Positions 28,291 to 38,660 of a DNA stretch of 64,000 nucleotides are shown here, piece after piece. The position numbers and the translations under genes were made by a program. Source of the DNA: Endotrypanum monterogeii (lineage: Eukaryota > Euglenozoa > Kinetoplastea > Trypanosomatida > Trypanosomatidae); contig CM007326.1 in NCBI GenBank assembly GCA_000333855.2, forward strand, positions 374,027 through 438,026. The letters are read 5' to 3'. The first letter of the stretch is position 1. The number at the start of each line of letters is the position of its first letter. Below the pieces are notes generated by a model that searched no databases, was not told the origin of the DNA, and saw only the letters and a program-made list of their open reading frames with translations.

Positions 28291-31200
28291 ATGACCGAGT
28301 GCGGCAGTAGCATGCAGGCCCAGATGCTCATACGTGTCAATGAGTACGTGCAAGCGCAGCGGAAAGCTTACACAACACTATCGATCGATGAGCAGCGACG
28401 ACGTGGCCCGCTCCTGTTAGAGGACCTCCTTAATTTGGTGATCCACTACTTGCACGAGGAGGTTGACGGCAGTGAAGGGGACAGCGAGGATGACGGTCAT
28501 ACCGTCTCCGATGGAGCTGGGCGAGGTAGTGACGTGCGGCAACCGAGAGCACGCTTGCGAGCCGCACCTCGGAATCGGCCTCTCAAACTCCTTACCTCGT
28601 CAACGAGCTCGCTTCCGTTCGCGCTCCGCGATGTGCCTGCACTTGCCAGCGTGGCGTCGCTGCAGATGAGACTGACGACGATGGTGATGGCGGCCATCAG
28701 CACACGCGCCATTGTCACTCTTTATGAACTGGAGGAGTGGGCGTGTGCCCAAGAGGGCGTGGGGCACTTCGTCGAGCTTGGGCTCGGTACTGGATTGCAC
28801 GTGTTGCCCATCGTGCAGGACTATTTCCATCTGCGGCCGAATTCGCTTGTATTTCCCGTGCGAGCGCATGACGTTATTACATTTCTTTTGAACGATATGA
28901 CGGCACGAGAGATGCTACTCTACGGCGGCGGCGACACTCGAGACCTACTCTACCGCTTCTCCGCCTTCTATGAGCGTCACGTCCTCGCCGGCGGGGCATC
29001 GCCTTCGTCCACTGCAGCGCGGCGCGGACAAGGAAAGCTGGGGAACGTGCGTCAACTCGGCATTCATGTGCAGGACTATGCCGCATTCCTTGCGTTACTC
29101 TCGCAGGAACTAACAAATGCACACCGAGTGGAGCACCAGCACTATCAGCGGTGGATGGAGCGCTGTGTCGCCACTGCAACAGCTGACCCACGCCGACCCA
29201 ACGCCGAGCAGACTGGAACAGGGGCAGCTGAGTCTGATGGCAGTGTTGGTGAGGGTGGGCTTGTGAGAGACGCATCTTTCGAGATCGCAAGTCGGTGGGA
29301 GAGGAACCAGGGCCTGTACGAGCGCGTGTTGAGATCCCTCGACGCAGCGTGCGCACACGCAGAGCTCGTTGAAAGCATGCGACGCACACGTGAGAGATCC
29401 CTCTGCAGACGTCTCGGCTGTGACGAAGATGCTGTACAGCGCGTGACCACCTCTGGGACTCGCGTCATGAGATTCGCTGTTACAGCCACAGAAGCCGAGG
29501 CGCGCTTATATAGCATTCCCCTCTCCCTGTGGCGTACATCACCTCTGGGTGATGAAGCGTCTACCACCCTGGCAGGCAGCAGTGAGGGAAGAGGGGGGGT
29601 GGAGCTGTGCTTTCATGTGGGGGATTCGACTAGCAGGAGGGAATGCCGAACGCTGCACGAGCCTGCGCACGGTAACAACGCGGCCCCCACCCCTGGTGCG
29701 GTCTCTCATGTTTACCAGTGGCATGCGAGTGCGGAGAGTCCTCAGGGGAAACATCCTGAGAAGCACACCGACAATGATGTCACCATGGGTACTAAGCCAC
29801 CGTCGTCATCGGTGATCCGCCGCCGACGCGGTATTATAGTGTGCGATGCGCCTTCCATAGTCCCACAGGAGGCGCTCAACGCTACCGCTGCTGCGACTAC
29901 GTTGCCGAAAACGCAGCAGGTTGGCGCGGAAGGCGCTGGCTCACTGCTGGCCTCACTGCTGGCACCAGCTGGATCGCTGGGTCTGGCTGAGCCCCGCAAC
30001 GGCAACTTAGCAGACGCACCCCTGACTGCTTCCCTACGAGGCAACGACGCCGCTGTGGATGGGGTAGAGCGCGTAGGGGGTACCGAGTCAGTGACAGCAG
30101 ATGTAGCTGGGAGCCCTCGAGAGATCACCACGGAACCCGCGACAGCAGTAGAGCGACTGTGCGATATTTTGACTCAGTCCAGAGACTCGGAGCTAAAAGC
30201 GATACATACCCCCGCCCCCGTGAGCGCGGCATCGACAGCCTCGCGTGCGCGTGACACGTGGCTGAGCCGCGTCGTGGATGTGTTCGAAGCCTTCAAGGTT
30301 GGCGATGTGGTACCTGTTAAGTTGCTGTGCAACGCCTGGGCGACGTGCGCAGGGTGCCCACGCCCGGCAGCGCGCACGAAGTCGTCCAACTTCTCAAGTG
30401 AACGCGGCACTGCAACAAACGAATACACACAGAGACGTTGCATACCTCTTTTTCACCCCTTCGCCGGTGCTTCTAGCAGCGGTGTCATCAGCAGTACGGC
30501 GCCCGTGAGCCGGCTGGCATCACTTCGGCAGCAGCTGAACGCAAGCTTTCCTGGCGCCGCGCCGCCTAATACCCACGCAACACCAGCGGGCTCCTGTGCC
30601 TCTACGGTTGAGGAAACAAAGGAGGTAGTTTACATGGCCACCCCGGCGGAAGTGTGCTGGCTGTCATGGTGGGGTTCAGCGTCGTCGGACGCACCTAATT
30701 CACCTACAGCGGTCCTCTTGACCTGCTCCTGCCTGGATCGTCATTATCCCTCGACTCTCCGAAACATTTTTTGTGAACTGCTCGGTGTACGCGCCGCGCC
30801 CACCGTAGCTGCGTGGTGCACAGCAGCAGCGATGTGCGCGCGTCGACTACTTGCGCCGGAGGCCTTGACACCATCTTTCGTTGAGGTGTACATGGAGTCA
30901 TTTGAGCGGTGCGTGAATGCAGATGTTGCTGCTAGGGCAGCCGAGGAGTGTGAAGGGGCGACGCCGACACCATCGCCGCCGGTGTCTCTGTCAGCCGAGC
31001 TGCCTTTCCTCCAGCGGCAACAAAAGACCGCACAGGTTGCTCTCCACAGAATGCTTCTCGATGTGCAGGAATCGCTGTGGACAACGTCACCTTGGCGGGC
31101 AGAAGTCTTCCCCTGCGACCATTCATGGCGCTGCGGTATTGATGGGCTGCTCTACGCGACGCCTCAGTGGTGCAGCTACGATGGGGTCTTGCTAACAGCT

Positions 31201-33192
31201 TCACCAAGTTCCCCATCGGCGCGTACATCTGTAGTGGGATACCTTGCCAAGGCTGAGGGCACCAGCAGTGCTGGTGCCGCCCCGCCGCTTCGAGTTGTGT
31301 GCTTTCGAGCGCACGAGCCATCGTGGGCTGTGTGTGGGGTCCTGCATTATTTTGGTGTAAGACCTCTCTCTCAGCTGACGGAGACGCGTGTCAGCCTTCA
31401 CACCACCGTCGCCACGGATGCCAGTGGAGCGCTACACGACAAGATCGCTGTCATTGTGCCGTACGTGCAGGCTTTCTGCCGAGCATTCTTTCCTCTGTGG
31501 TACGGAGTCGTTTACGTGCAGCTGCGTGAGCGACTTCGGCGGCTTCGTGTAGTGTTGACGGCCATCGCCAGCACCAGTGCACTTGGCACCTCGACTGCAC
31601 CACTACAAACTCATCGACTGCAGCTTGGCGGGCACGTGTACGCGTATGGGCGACACATTGGGCTGGCGTACGTCGAAGCACACAATATCATCTACGGAGC
31701 TGCGGAGGTGACCTCTGTCCCGACGCTGGCCGAGGGGCTTCTGCCGCTGTTTATGCCAGTCGGCATGTGGGACGAGACTGATGCGCGGCGGCTGCGGGAC
31801 GTGGTCATCCGTTTGCTGGGGGCGCTCTCATCACTCGACAGTTCTGTCGAGTGGAGTGACGGCGCCAACACATCTCCGCAGCAGCAGCAATGGCGACGTG
31901 AACAAATCGGACGGGTACTGCAACCTGTCGCTGCGCGCTATGGCTTAACACTCTTGACCCTCACGTCCGACGCGACATCTCCCGCTTCATCCGGCGTCTC
32001 GGCTCCTGAGGAAGTGATGGAAGGCGGCGCAGCTCATCAACATGTTGATGCCGAGGCCCCTTTCACCCTCCCTTCGCGGGCTTCCATACGATACATGTCG
32101 AACTATCCTCCAGGCACCGACGCCCTTCGGCAACCACGCGGGCTGCAGCAGGCCTCAACAGGCCATCGGCCTGGGCAGGCGTCAGGAATTGAGACGCTCT
32201 CTGAAAAAGGTGTTCGTGAGCTAGTAGCGCATGCCAAGCCCTTCACGCAACGAAATTGTGGGGATGGGCGACTTCGCGTGACCGTCCCGCTCGACGGCAG
32301 AACGGTGACGGTGACGTCGATGCCTGCGTGGCAAGGCTTCCCACTGAACCTTGACCTGGACGCCTTAGTACTCAAAAGCATCGTTACCACGACTCCAGAA
32401 GGCAGTCGTCGCGGTGGTGGTGGTGGTGGTGGTGCTGCGGCAGCCGCGGTGCGCGATCCGCAGGACGGCGTCTGCGACGATGATGACAGCACGGCGTGGG
32501 TCAGCGGTGGGGATGAAGACCACGAGTCCTTTCTCACTTTTCAGTATCGCCCCGGGCGCGGGCTTCGAGGCAACAGAGGTGCCTTGGAGTCTCGTAAGCG
32601 GACACGCGTCTGCAGCGGTGACGTTCGAGAACACGCCGGTGCAAAGCTTTCTCACGACATCGTTGGGCCCGATATGGCCTCCGCCGCGATGTGGCTTCGG
32701 CCTCCTGCTGCGCCCGCCATGTCTGGCTCGGGTGGCGACACCCCTGGCTACGCAGTCGCGGCGGAGCGCTACGTTTATGAACTACTTCAAGAGGAGTACA
32801 TCAAGCAAGTGCAGCACGATGGCGTGCGGGTCATCTGGGTGAATGAGCATGGTGAGGCGGGGTCTCCTTTTGACATTCTCGTCATCAAGCCGCGACGACT
32901 GAACAGCCAGACGTGCCGGGGCAGCGGCAGCGACAGTGGTCAGTGGGATGTCGTCCAGTACGTCGAAGTGAAATCCACCTGCACACCTTCGAGGCAGGAG
33001 TTCGAGATGTCCATGGCGGAGATTCTCCTCGCCGCGCGGTTCGGCACCTCCTACTGTATTTACCGAGTCTTTGGTGCATCGACTGACGCCCTGCGGCGTA
33101 TGCGTCACCGCGTCTACGCCGATATTGTGCGTCTGTGGTATACCGCGCAGCTCACGATCACCTCTGACATCCGGGTCACACCGTCCACTTGA
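28291..33192 (+). CDS. NO VEIN-like protein with C-terminal DUF3883 (PD-(D/E)xK-type) domain
   Basis: 1633 aa from the first in-frame ATG. The C-terminal 150 residues match DUF3883: AERYVYELLQEEY (about 1488-1500), VRVIWVNEHGEAGSPFDILVI (about 1512-1530), then YVEVKSTC (about 1556) and a helix EMSMAEILLAARFG. The E..D..E-x-K spacing is the restriction-endonuclease-like core of the family, which includes plant NO VEIN. Two further parts recall NO VEIN: residues about 140-195 (LYELEEWACAQEGVGHFVELG) and about 1050-1175 (KIAVIVPYVQAFCRAF, RLRRLRVVLTAI). The GHKL-ATPase module found in NO VEIN is not recognisable. Low-complexity segments are frequent, and a poly-Gly/Ala run lies near 1374-1385. 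Function is unknown: nuclease activity is possible because D, E and K are retained, but unproven. Nucleus or cytosol cannot be told. Confidence 0.9.
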   Translation: MTECGSSMQAQMLIRVNEYVQAQRKAYTTLSIDEQRRRGPLLLEDLLNLVIHYLHEEVDGSEGDSEDDGHTVSDGAGRGSDVRQPRARLRAAPRNRPLKLLTSSTSSLPFALRDVPALASVASLQMRLTTMVMAAISTRAIVTLYELEEWACAQEGVGHFVELGLGTGLHVLPIVQDYFHLRPNSLVFPVRAHDVITFLLNDMTAREMLLYGGGDTRDLLYRFSAFYERHVLAGGASPSSTAARRGQGKLGNVRQLGIHVQDYAAFLALLSQELTNAHRVEHQHYQRWMERCVATATADPRRPNAEQTGTGAAESDGSVGEGGLVRDASFEIASRWERNQGLYERVLRSLDAACAHAELVESMRRTRERSLCRRLGCDEDAVQRVTTSGTRVMRFAVTATEAEARLYSIPLSLWRTSPLGDEASTTLAGSSEGRGGVELCFHVGDSTSRRECRTLHEPAHGNNAAPTPGAVSHVYQWHASAESPQGKHPEKHTDNDVTMGTKPPSSSVIRRRRGIIVCDAPSIVPQEALNATAAATTLPKTQQVGAEGAGSLLASLLAPAGSLGLAEPRNGNLADAPLTASLRGNDAAVDGVERVGGTESVTADVAGSPREITTEPATAVERLCDILTQSRDSELKAIHTPAPVSAASTASRARDTWLSRVVDVFEAFKVGDVVPVKLLCNAWATCAGCPRPAARTKSSNFSSERGTATNEYTQRRCIPLFHPFAGASSSGVISSTAPVSRLASLRQQLNASFPGAAPPNTHATPAGSCASTVEETKEVVYMATPAEVCWLSWWGSASSDAPNSPTAVLLTCSCLDRHYPSTLRNIFCELLGVRAAPTVAAWCTAAAMCARRLLAPEALTPSFVEVYMESFERCVNADVAARAAEECEGATPTPSPPVSLSAELPFLQRQQKTAQVALHRMLLDVQESLWTTSPWRAEVFPCDHSWRCGIDGLLYATPQWCSYDGVLLTASPSSPSARTSVVGYLAKAEGTSSAGAAPPLRVVCFRAHEPSWAVCGVLHYFGVRPLSQLTETRVSLHTTVATDASGALHDKIAVIVPYVQAFCRAFFPLWYGVVYVQLRERLRRLRVVLTAIASTSALGTSTAPLQTHRLQLGGHVYAYGRHIGLAYVEAHNIIYGAAEVTSVPTLAEGLLPLFMPVGMWDETDARRLRDVVIRLLGALSSLDSSVEWSDGANTSPQQQQWRREQIGRVLQPVAARYGLTLLTLTSDATSPASSGVSAPEEVMEGGAAHQHVDAEAPFTLPSRASIRYMSNYPPGTDALRQPRGLQQASTGHRPGQASGIETLSEKGVRELVAHAKPFTQRNCGDGRLRVTVPLDGRTVTVTSMPAWQGFPLNLDLDALVLKSIVTTTPEGSRRGGGGGGGAAAAAVRDPQDGVCDDDDSTAWVSGGDEDHESFLTFQYRPGRGLRGNRGALESRKRTRVCSGDVREHAGAKLSHDIVGPDMASAAMWLRPPAAPAMSGSGGDTPGYAVAAERYVYELLQEEYIKQVQHDGVRVIWVNEHGEAGSPFDILVIKPRRLNSQTCRGSGSDSGQWDVVQYVEVKSTCTPSRQEFEMSMAEILLAARFGTSYCIYRVFGASTDALRRMRHRVYADIVRLWYTAQLTITSDIRVTPST

Positions 33193-34145
33193 AGATGTGT
33201 GTCGCGGTGGGAGGGAGGGGGGGGTGGGGGGCTGTGAGACGATAAGCACTGCCACACTGTCTGTTGCTCTGTCGACTCCTCCTCTCTCCTTGTGTCGTCG
33301 CCCCTGTACACGGGCTCGCGCTCATCGTGTGACCCCCAATAATAATACGCGTAAAAATAATAATTGATCAAAAACAGACAAACATGGCAGCGAGAAGGAG
33401 GGAATGTGGGGAAGCTGCTCTCGTCTTTGTTCCTACAAAAATAAAAGTATGCCACCAAAAAAAAAAATGCGGTATGTGTGCGTGAAAAAATCAATTGCGG
33501 CTCTTGTAAGGGGGTCCAACCAGCGGCCCTGCAACTGAAACTCGCTCGCCGCGGGGCCGAAGTGCCCCCTGTTCGCAATGACCCGATTCTTGCATCTTAT
33601 TGATCCTGCTTCCATCAGATCTCGCCCTCGTCTTTTCCCTGCACAATGACATCCACGGCAACTCACGGGCGGAAACATTTCCATGTAATCACCTCCGGTC
33701 GTTGTACCCACTTCCAAAAAAAAAAAGCGTTGATACTGTGTCTCCGCCGCCCTCACTCTATTCCATCATCGTAACCACACACACACACAATCTCGCTACG
33801 TCCCCCCCCTCCTCTCCATCACTCACTCTTGCTCTGTGACCCCCTCCTAGGTACAGCAGCACGACTTATCGTTGCCCGCTCCCCCCCCCCCTCCAAAAAA
33901 AAAAAAAACGAGTCTCTACCAGTACCCATTCCTTCCGATAACACACACAGACACGGATATATATATATATATATATATATAAGTTTTGTTTGTTTATATC
34001 TAAATATATCTACAGTGTAAGAAATCAGTCAATTGTCCACCTTTTTCCCTTTGCTCTCCGATAACATTCTTTCTGTCGCACTCAGACCACACTCACCACA
34101 GCAGCGCATCCCTCCGACCCTCCTCCCCCACCTCAGAATCTGTCT

Positions 34146-34183
34146 CTCTTTTTTTTTTTGCTGTCTACCTCCCTGCCTCCCAG
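34146..34183 (+). promoter_or_regulatory. Predicted spliced-leader acceptor for the LRR gene
   Basis: A strong pyrimidine tract ends in cctcccag (AG 34182-34183), immediately before a (TA)n tract. The predicted 150-nt 5' UTR has no ATG before 34334, supporting the start. Confidence 0.6.
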
Positions 34184-34184
34184 G

Positions 34185-34186
<2 letters not shown>

Positions 34187-34217
<31 letters not shown>
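34187..34217. repeat. (TA)n tract in the predicted 5' UTR of the LRR gene
   Basis: A TA run starting 4 nt after the predicted splice acceptor. In RNA it would fold on itself near the cap. Confidence 0.85.
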
Positions 34218-34219
<2 letters not shown>

Positions 34220-34333
34220 CTCACCCCTTCCTTAATCATACAGACATACACAAACACATCGATACCGCCACCCAAGTCGTGAACGGGGCGACACATATAA
34301 TCGAATCTCTGCGTGCGCTAGCACACAAAACAA

Positions 34334-37300
34334 ATGGGGTGCAAGAATTCCTCCCACACCTTCTCGACCGGCATTTCGACCCCTGGCTCCTCCCGTGAGA
34401 ATACCAAGGATGCTGAAAGCTCCTCACCCGTCTTCGGCTCTGGCGTTCACATCGGCCGCTCTGGTAACGTAGACCTCTCTCGGCGAGATTTGGATGCACT
34501 GGGGCCTCAGATGGTGAACATGATCATGGAGGACAACCTACATCGCACGGCGACATCGCTGACACTCTCAAATAACAAGCTGTACGCTCTGGCAAAGGAG
34601 CTCCCCATGCTGTCAAATTTGCGTGAGCTAGACATCGACAGCAATCGATTCCAGCGCTTCCCCGAGGTGCTGGTGCGGCTGCCACGCTTATGGCGCATCA
34701 ACGCCAGCCTTAATCCACTGGATGCCTCTCGTGGTTTTGACGTTCTACCGCGTCTTATTTCTCTGCGCTCGCTGACGGTACAGAATTGCGGCCTGAAAGA
34801 AATTCCCCCAGCGGTAACGCAATGTGAGATACTCGAGGAGCTCGACGTCGGCAACAACTCGGGAATCAAAATATCAGGGGTTCCCTTGCATCGACTGGCG
34901 CAGCTGAGGAAGCTCGGTGTGGCAAACTGCAACCTTGGTGGGCGTAGCTTGCCCAGCACAATCAAACGTATGAAGCTGACGTCGCTTGATATATCCCGAA
35001 ATCCCCTTACCTTCTCCGACCCGAACTTCTTTGGCAGCCATCTACCCCGCACACTGGTGGAGCTGCGCTTGGTCGGTATGAATCTCACAGGGCCGCCGGT
35101 TGTCATTGCATTACTGAAGCGGCTGAGCTCCCTCGATCTCGCTGAGAACCCTATCGAGACACTTGACGTTCTCGCCGGCCGCGTGGTCAAGCGCCTTCTT
35201 CACCCACCGAGCAATGGCACGCTAGCCACCACACTCACCGACACCACAATCCCGGGAGATGAGGCGGAAGATGGTGATGACAACCATGAAGTGGATAGCA
35301 ACGCCTCTGGTGGTGGCGCCGCCAGCGCAACGACGAGCCGGCTCAGTCTCAGTAAGGTGAGCAAGGCGGGTATTCTTCCCCACGTCGCGCAGCCCATACC
35401 GCTCAAGCGGCTCTCGCTGCGAGCATGCAAATTCCGAACTGTACCCAAGTACTTCCACAAGCTTGATCACCTCGAGGAGCTCGACTTATCCGAGAACGAA
35501 AACCTCGAGGACCCCAATATGACCCTCTTCTCGCTCCGAAGCTTGGTGACGCTCAACATCGTTGGCTGCCCCTTCGCGGAGGACCCGTCACAGTCGCGCA
35601 ACGAGTGGTTTGATATCAGCAAGCTTCGCGAATTGCGCAACATACAATGGGAGGTGTGGAGGAGCGAGCATAACATGAGTCCATATCGTACAAAGATTCC
35701 TATTGAGTTATGTGCGCTGCAGCTGCGCACGCTGAACGAGGTGCGGCTGCGCAAGAATCTCTTTACGGGTGATATTGTCGAGACAGTCATCAATCTGTTG
35801 TCTGACGGTTACTTCAAGGTGGACCTCTCCGTGGATGAGATGATTTTGCATAGCCACATGGCGGCCATCAAATCTCTTGCCAACTGTGAACATTTTTTCT
35901 TTCCCCGTGTGGTGAGTGAAGCTACAACCACGAAAGACAACAACATCGATCCAGCCTCGCTGGGGCAGGTGCACCTCAAGATTGCTATCAGTCGCTACAT
36001 ATTTTTTCTTGCCATGCAGGCGGCGAACTACGACGCCGTGATCATCCCGCCGCTCGATGTCATGGTCATCCACTACGCACAGCTCACGATCAGTCCCCTC
36101 AACTACCGCACCGACTGCGAGGCCGTGTGTGGGCGCATTCTCAACTGCAACTACAGAGCTTTTTTTTGTGAGCAAGGAAAGCACCCGACAGAGGCAAAGA
36201 GTGTGGTGGACGCGTCGAAGCGCATCTGGAATTTAATGGTGCGCTCCTCTCAGCGTGATCTGGCATGGCTACGCTACGACTTCTGGGACAAGCGACTGCG
36301 CGCGTCATCTTCTGGGAGCACCGGAGGGGACGACTGTGCTGCATCTGCTGGAGTTAGCTCCTTTACCTCACCTACAGCTCCTCTCTCCGGGGAAAACACA
36401 GTGATCCCGAAGACTCTGCCTCTGTTATTGGGTCGGACACCGGCCGAGGTGGCGCAGGACTGGCAGGCAATGCTGTCGATCGACTCAGCAAACGACTTGG
36501 CTGGCGTGCTGGACCACGCGATCACAACACACTTCTCTGAGAAGGGCATCACTCATTTTGCAGCGTCTGTCCAACAATTCTTTTCGATGAACCATTGCTT
36601 CCTGCGCAATGAGTGCTCTCTGTGGAAGGCAGACCTCGACTGGAACCGTTATGTTAAGTTTTTGACCCTCTACGCCTACAGATGCGCGGTGCTTGAGGGG
36701 AGTTCGACGTATGTCATGGAGCCCGTGGCGGACGAGGAGGGGAACCTTGTCAGGCCAGCCCGCGCAACCTCGAGGCTCGGCAAGCACTACGATACCATGG
36801 AGAATTATAGCTTCAATGACCCGCGGAAGTACCTGCCGAAGCCGCAGGATGCAGTGGAGACAACTTTTCTTGATGACCCTCTGGATAGGGAGATGGAGCC
36901 CGGATACGCGCCTCAGCCCGGCGTGGCGGTGGGTGTGCCTCGTCGAACTGTATCAACGCTTCTCCAGACCAGTAGGTCCAACAAGCGACTGGCGATGGTT
37001 CGCCGGCTGGGGGGAGGCCCCATCCCGACCATCGGTATTGTTTTCATGCTCCATGCACATCGGACATCGCACCTCAAATACTATCAGTCCCTGTCGCTTT
37101 TTGCCATCGAGAACGTTGACGTCGTGTGGGGCGACGGCAGTGACGAGATCTTCCAGCAGATGCAAGCAGCATGGATGTCCCTGTACGACGAGGCCTACGT
37201 AAGCGAAAACAAAGAAATTTCATTTTCTTATTTAATAGAAAACGGCGTGCTTATGCCGACGACCGACAAGAATATTTGTTCCCACGCAGCGGAGGAGAGG

Positions 37301-37474
37301 CGCTCGGTGGGTGCTAAGGGGACTGTCAACACAACGCAGCAGAGGTTGCAACACTCTTTCGAGGTGACGGCCGCGCCTCGCGCGTCGTGCATGAAGACGC
37401 GTAACCGCAAACCAGACAGCATTTTTCACCAGGTGGTATTCTGTAGCGCTGACACGGAGTATGGCGTCTTCTAA
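34334..37474 (+). CDS. Dually acylated leucine-rich-repeat protein with GRDP-like C-terminal region
   Basis: 1046 aa. The N-terminus MGCKNSS is a classic myristoylation (Gly2) plus palmitoylation (Cys3) signal, so the protein should sit on a membrane, plausibly plasma or flagellar. Residues about 65-290 carry leucine-rich repeats (LTLSNNKLYALAKELP, LRELDIDSNRFQRFPEVL, LTSLDISRNPLTF, LSSLDLAENPIETL). An acidic Gly/Ser linker (about 300-340) follows, then more repeats to about 430. The second half resembles glycine-rich-domain-containing-protein-like (GRDP) modules: IIPPLDVMVIHYAQLTISPLNY with RTDCEAVCGRIL (about 570-600), compared with family PPLDVxWVWHxHxLxPxxY; and PTIGIVFMLHAHRTSHLKYY (about 898-918), a second motif of the same kind. 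The LRR and lipid calls are firm; the GRDP link is inference. No kinase or other catalytic domain seen. Confidence 0.92.
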   Translation: MGCKNSSHTFSTGISTPGSSRENTKDAESSSPVFGSGVHIGRSGNVDLSRRDLDALGPQMVNMIMEDNLHRTATSLTLSNNKLYALAKELPMLSNLRELDIDSNRFQRFPEVLVRLPRLWRINASLNPLDASRGFDVLPRLISLRSLTVQNCGLKEIPPAVTQCEILEELDVGNNSGIKISGVPLHRLAQLRKLGVANCNLGGRSLPSTIKRMKLTSLDISRNPLTFSDPNFFGSHLPRTLVELRLVGMNLTGPPVVIALLKRLSSLDLAENPIETLDVLAGRVVKRLLHPPSNGTLATTLTDTTIPGDEAEDGDDNHEVDSNASGGGAASATTSRLSLSKVSKAGILPHVAQPIPLKRLSLRACKFRTVPKYFHKLDHLEELDLSENENLEDPNMTLFSLRSLVTLNIVGCPFAEDPSQSRNEWFDISKLRELRNIQWEVWRSEHNMSPYRTKIPIELCALQLRTLNEVRLRKNLFTGDIVETVINLLSDGYFKVDLSVDEMILHSHMAAIKSLANCEHFFFPRVVSEATTTKDNNIDPASLGQVHLKIAISRYIFFLAMQAANYDAVIIPPLDVMVIHYAQLTISPLNYRTDCEAVCGRILNCNYRAFFCEQGKHPTEAKSVVDASKRIWNLMVRSSQRDLAWLRYDFWDKRLRASSSGSTGGDDCAASAGVSSFTSPTAPLSGENTVIPKTLPLLLGRTPAEVAQDWQAMLSIDSANDLAGVLDHAITTHFSEKGITHFAASVQQFFSMNHCFLRNECSLWKADLDWNRYVKFLTLYAYRCAVLEGSSTYVMEPVADEEGNLVRPARATSRLGKHYDTMENYSFNDPRKYLPKPQDAVETTFLDDPLDREMEPGYAPQPGVAVGVPRRTVSTLLQTSRSNKRLAMVRRLGGGPIPTIGIVFMLHAHRTSHLKYYQSLSLFAIENVDVVWGDGSDEIFQQMQAAWMSLYDEAYVSENKEISFSYLIENGVLMPTTDKNICSHAAEERRSVGAKGTVNTTQQRLQHSFEVTAAPRASCMKTRNRKPDSIFHQVVFCSADTEYGVF

Positions 37475-37882
37475 GGCGGGGAAAGTGAAAAAAAAGGGGT
37501 TAGAGGGACATCTGGTGCGCCAGCGCGTGTGTGTGAGGGGGGGGCGGGGGAAGGGGGGAGGAGAGGAGAGGCTTCAAATTTTCTGTGCGGGCGTTGCAAC
37601 GATAAGGCCGATATTTTTTTTTCTTGTGGAAATGAGAGCGTTGCAAACGCGCGCACATCGCTTGCCTACTAACACCACCACCACCACGATCACCATCCTC
37701 CCCTTCACCGATTCACAAATGTGCGTACATACTTCAAAGGTAACTGCGACAGAGGGGATGGATCTCCCTCCTCTTGCATAACCTGCGAGGAGAAGAGAAA
37801 GGAGAAACACGGCAGCAAGAAGAGGACCCTAGGCGCATGGCTATGTGGCCCCCCCCCCCGCATATCTTCGCCTCTCTCTACG

Positions 37883-37883
37883 T

Positions 37884-37923
<40 letters not shown>

Positions 37924-37926
37924 GTA
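37883..37926. repeat. (TA)n tract
   Basis: About 44 nt of TA repeats with gta at both ends. Confidence 0.9.
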
Positions 37927-38606
37927 TGCCACTTTTAGCTGTGGTGGGGGCGTTGTGACCCGCCCCTCTGCTGGGGCCTCGGTGAACAGTGGCCGTTCAG
38001 TTCCGCTCGCCATTCTCTCTCAGAATGGTATGGTGGCAATGCTTTCTTTCTTTTCTTTTTTTTTTTGATAGGAGAAGGGAGGAGTGAGCCAGTGCGCATG
38101 TGTCGCCTTCCCTACCCGCCCCTTCCTCCCATCCTCAGGTGATGATGGTAGTGATCATAGTGTTTGTGTGATGGCACCTCTTTATAATAATTTGAAGGAC
38201 TCATCATAAACGTCTTTTTTTTTCGCACACGCAGCCCCACAGGAGGCCGTGCCGGGGTAAGGAAGACACAGGGTTGTTACGAATTTTCGGGTTGACGTGC
38301 ACACACAAGATTGTGTGTGTGTGGTGGGGGGGGGTGCGTGTGTTAATGTCGGGGAGGGGTGAGCGGTGAAAATCAACCATCCTCCTTTGCCCCACCGTGC
38401 CCGTACCCGATTGCTAACGTCAGCGGGTAGACTGTACGTATATGTACATGTGGTGGCGGTAGAGAGCGCACTGATACTGTAATCGGGGGACCAGATTCTC
38501 GCAGATGAGTGCAAGACACTCGCGCAGCAGCGGAAGTGGAGGGAAGGGGCAGGGGGAGAGGCAAAGGCGCCCTCTCTGTCTCAGCACACACTACCGCTTG
38601 CTGCAT

Positions 38607-38660
38607 CGCGTACTTGCTCTTCCCGTCCAACCCACCTGTCCTTTCCCCACTCTCTCTCAG
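38607..38660 (+). promoter_or_regulatory. Candidate spliced-leader acceptor for the WD40-SFI1 gene
   Basis: A strong C/T tract ends in ctctctcag (AG 38659-38660). It would place an 11-codon uORF (ATG 38711) in the 5' UTR; a weaker AG at 38925-38926 would give a 4-nt UTR. Confidence 0.4.

Larger units (their letters stand above)
33193..34333. other. Spacer upstream of the LRR gene
   Basis: Holds AATAATA stretches (33340-33362), a higher-complexity GC-rich block (about 33500-33640), A- and C-runs, (TA)n at 33957-33981 and again at 34187-34217. No gene seen. Confidence 0.7.

Noticed and set aside
34507..35190. 227-aa minus-strand open frame (Arg/Ser-rich)
   Set aside because: Antisense shadow of the LRR region; composition is the mirror of leucine-rich codons.
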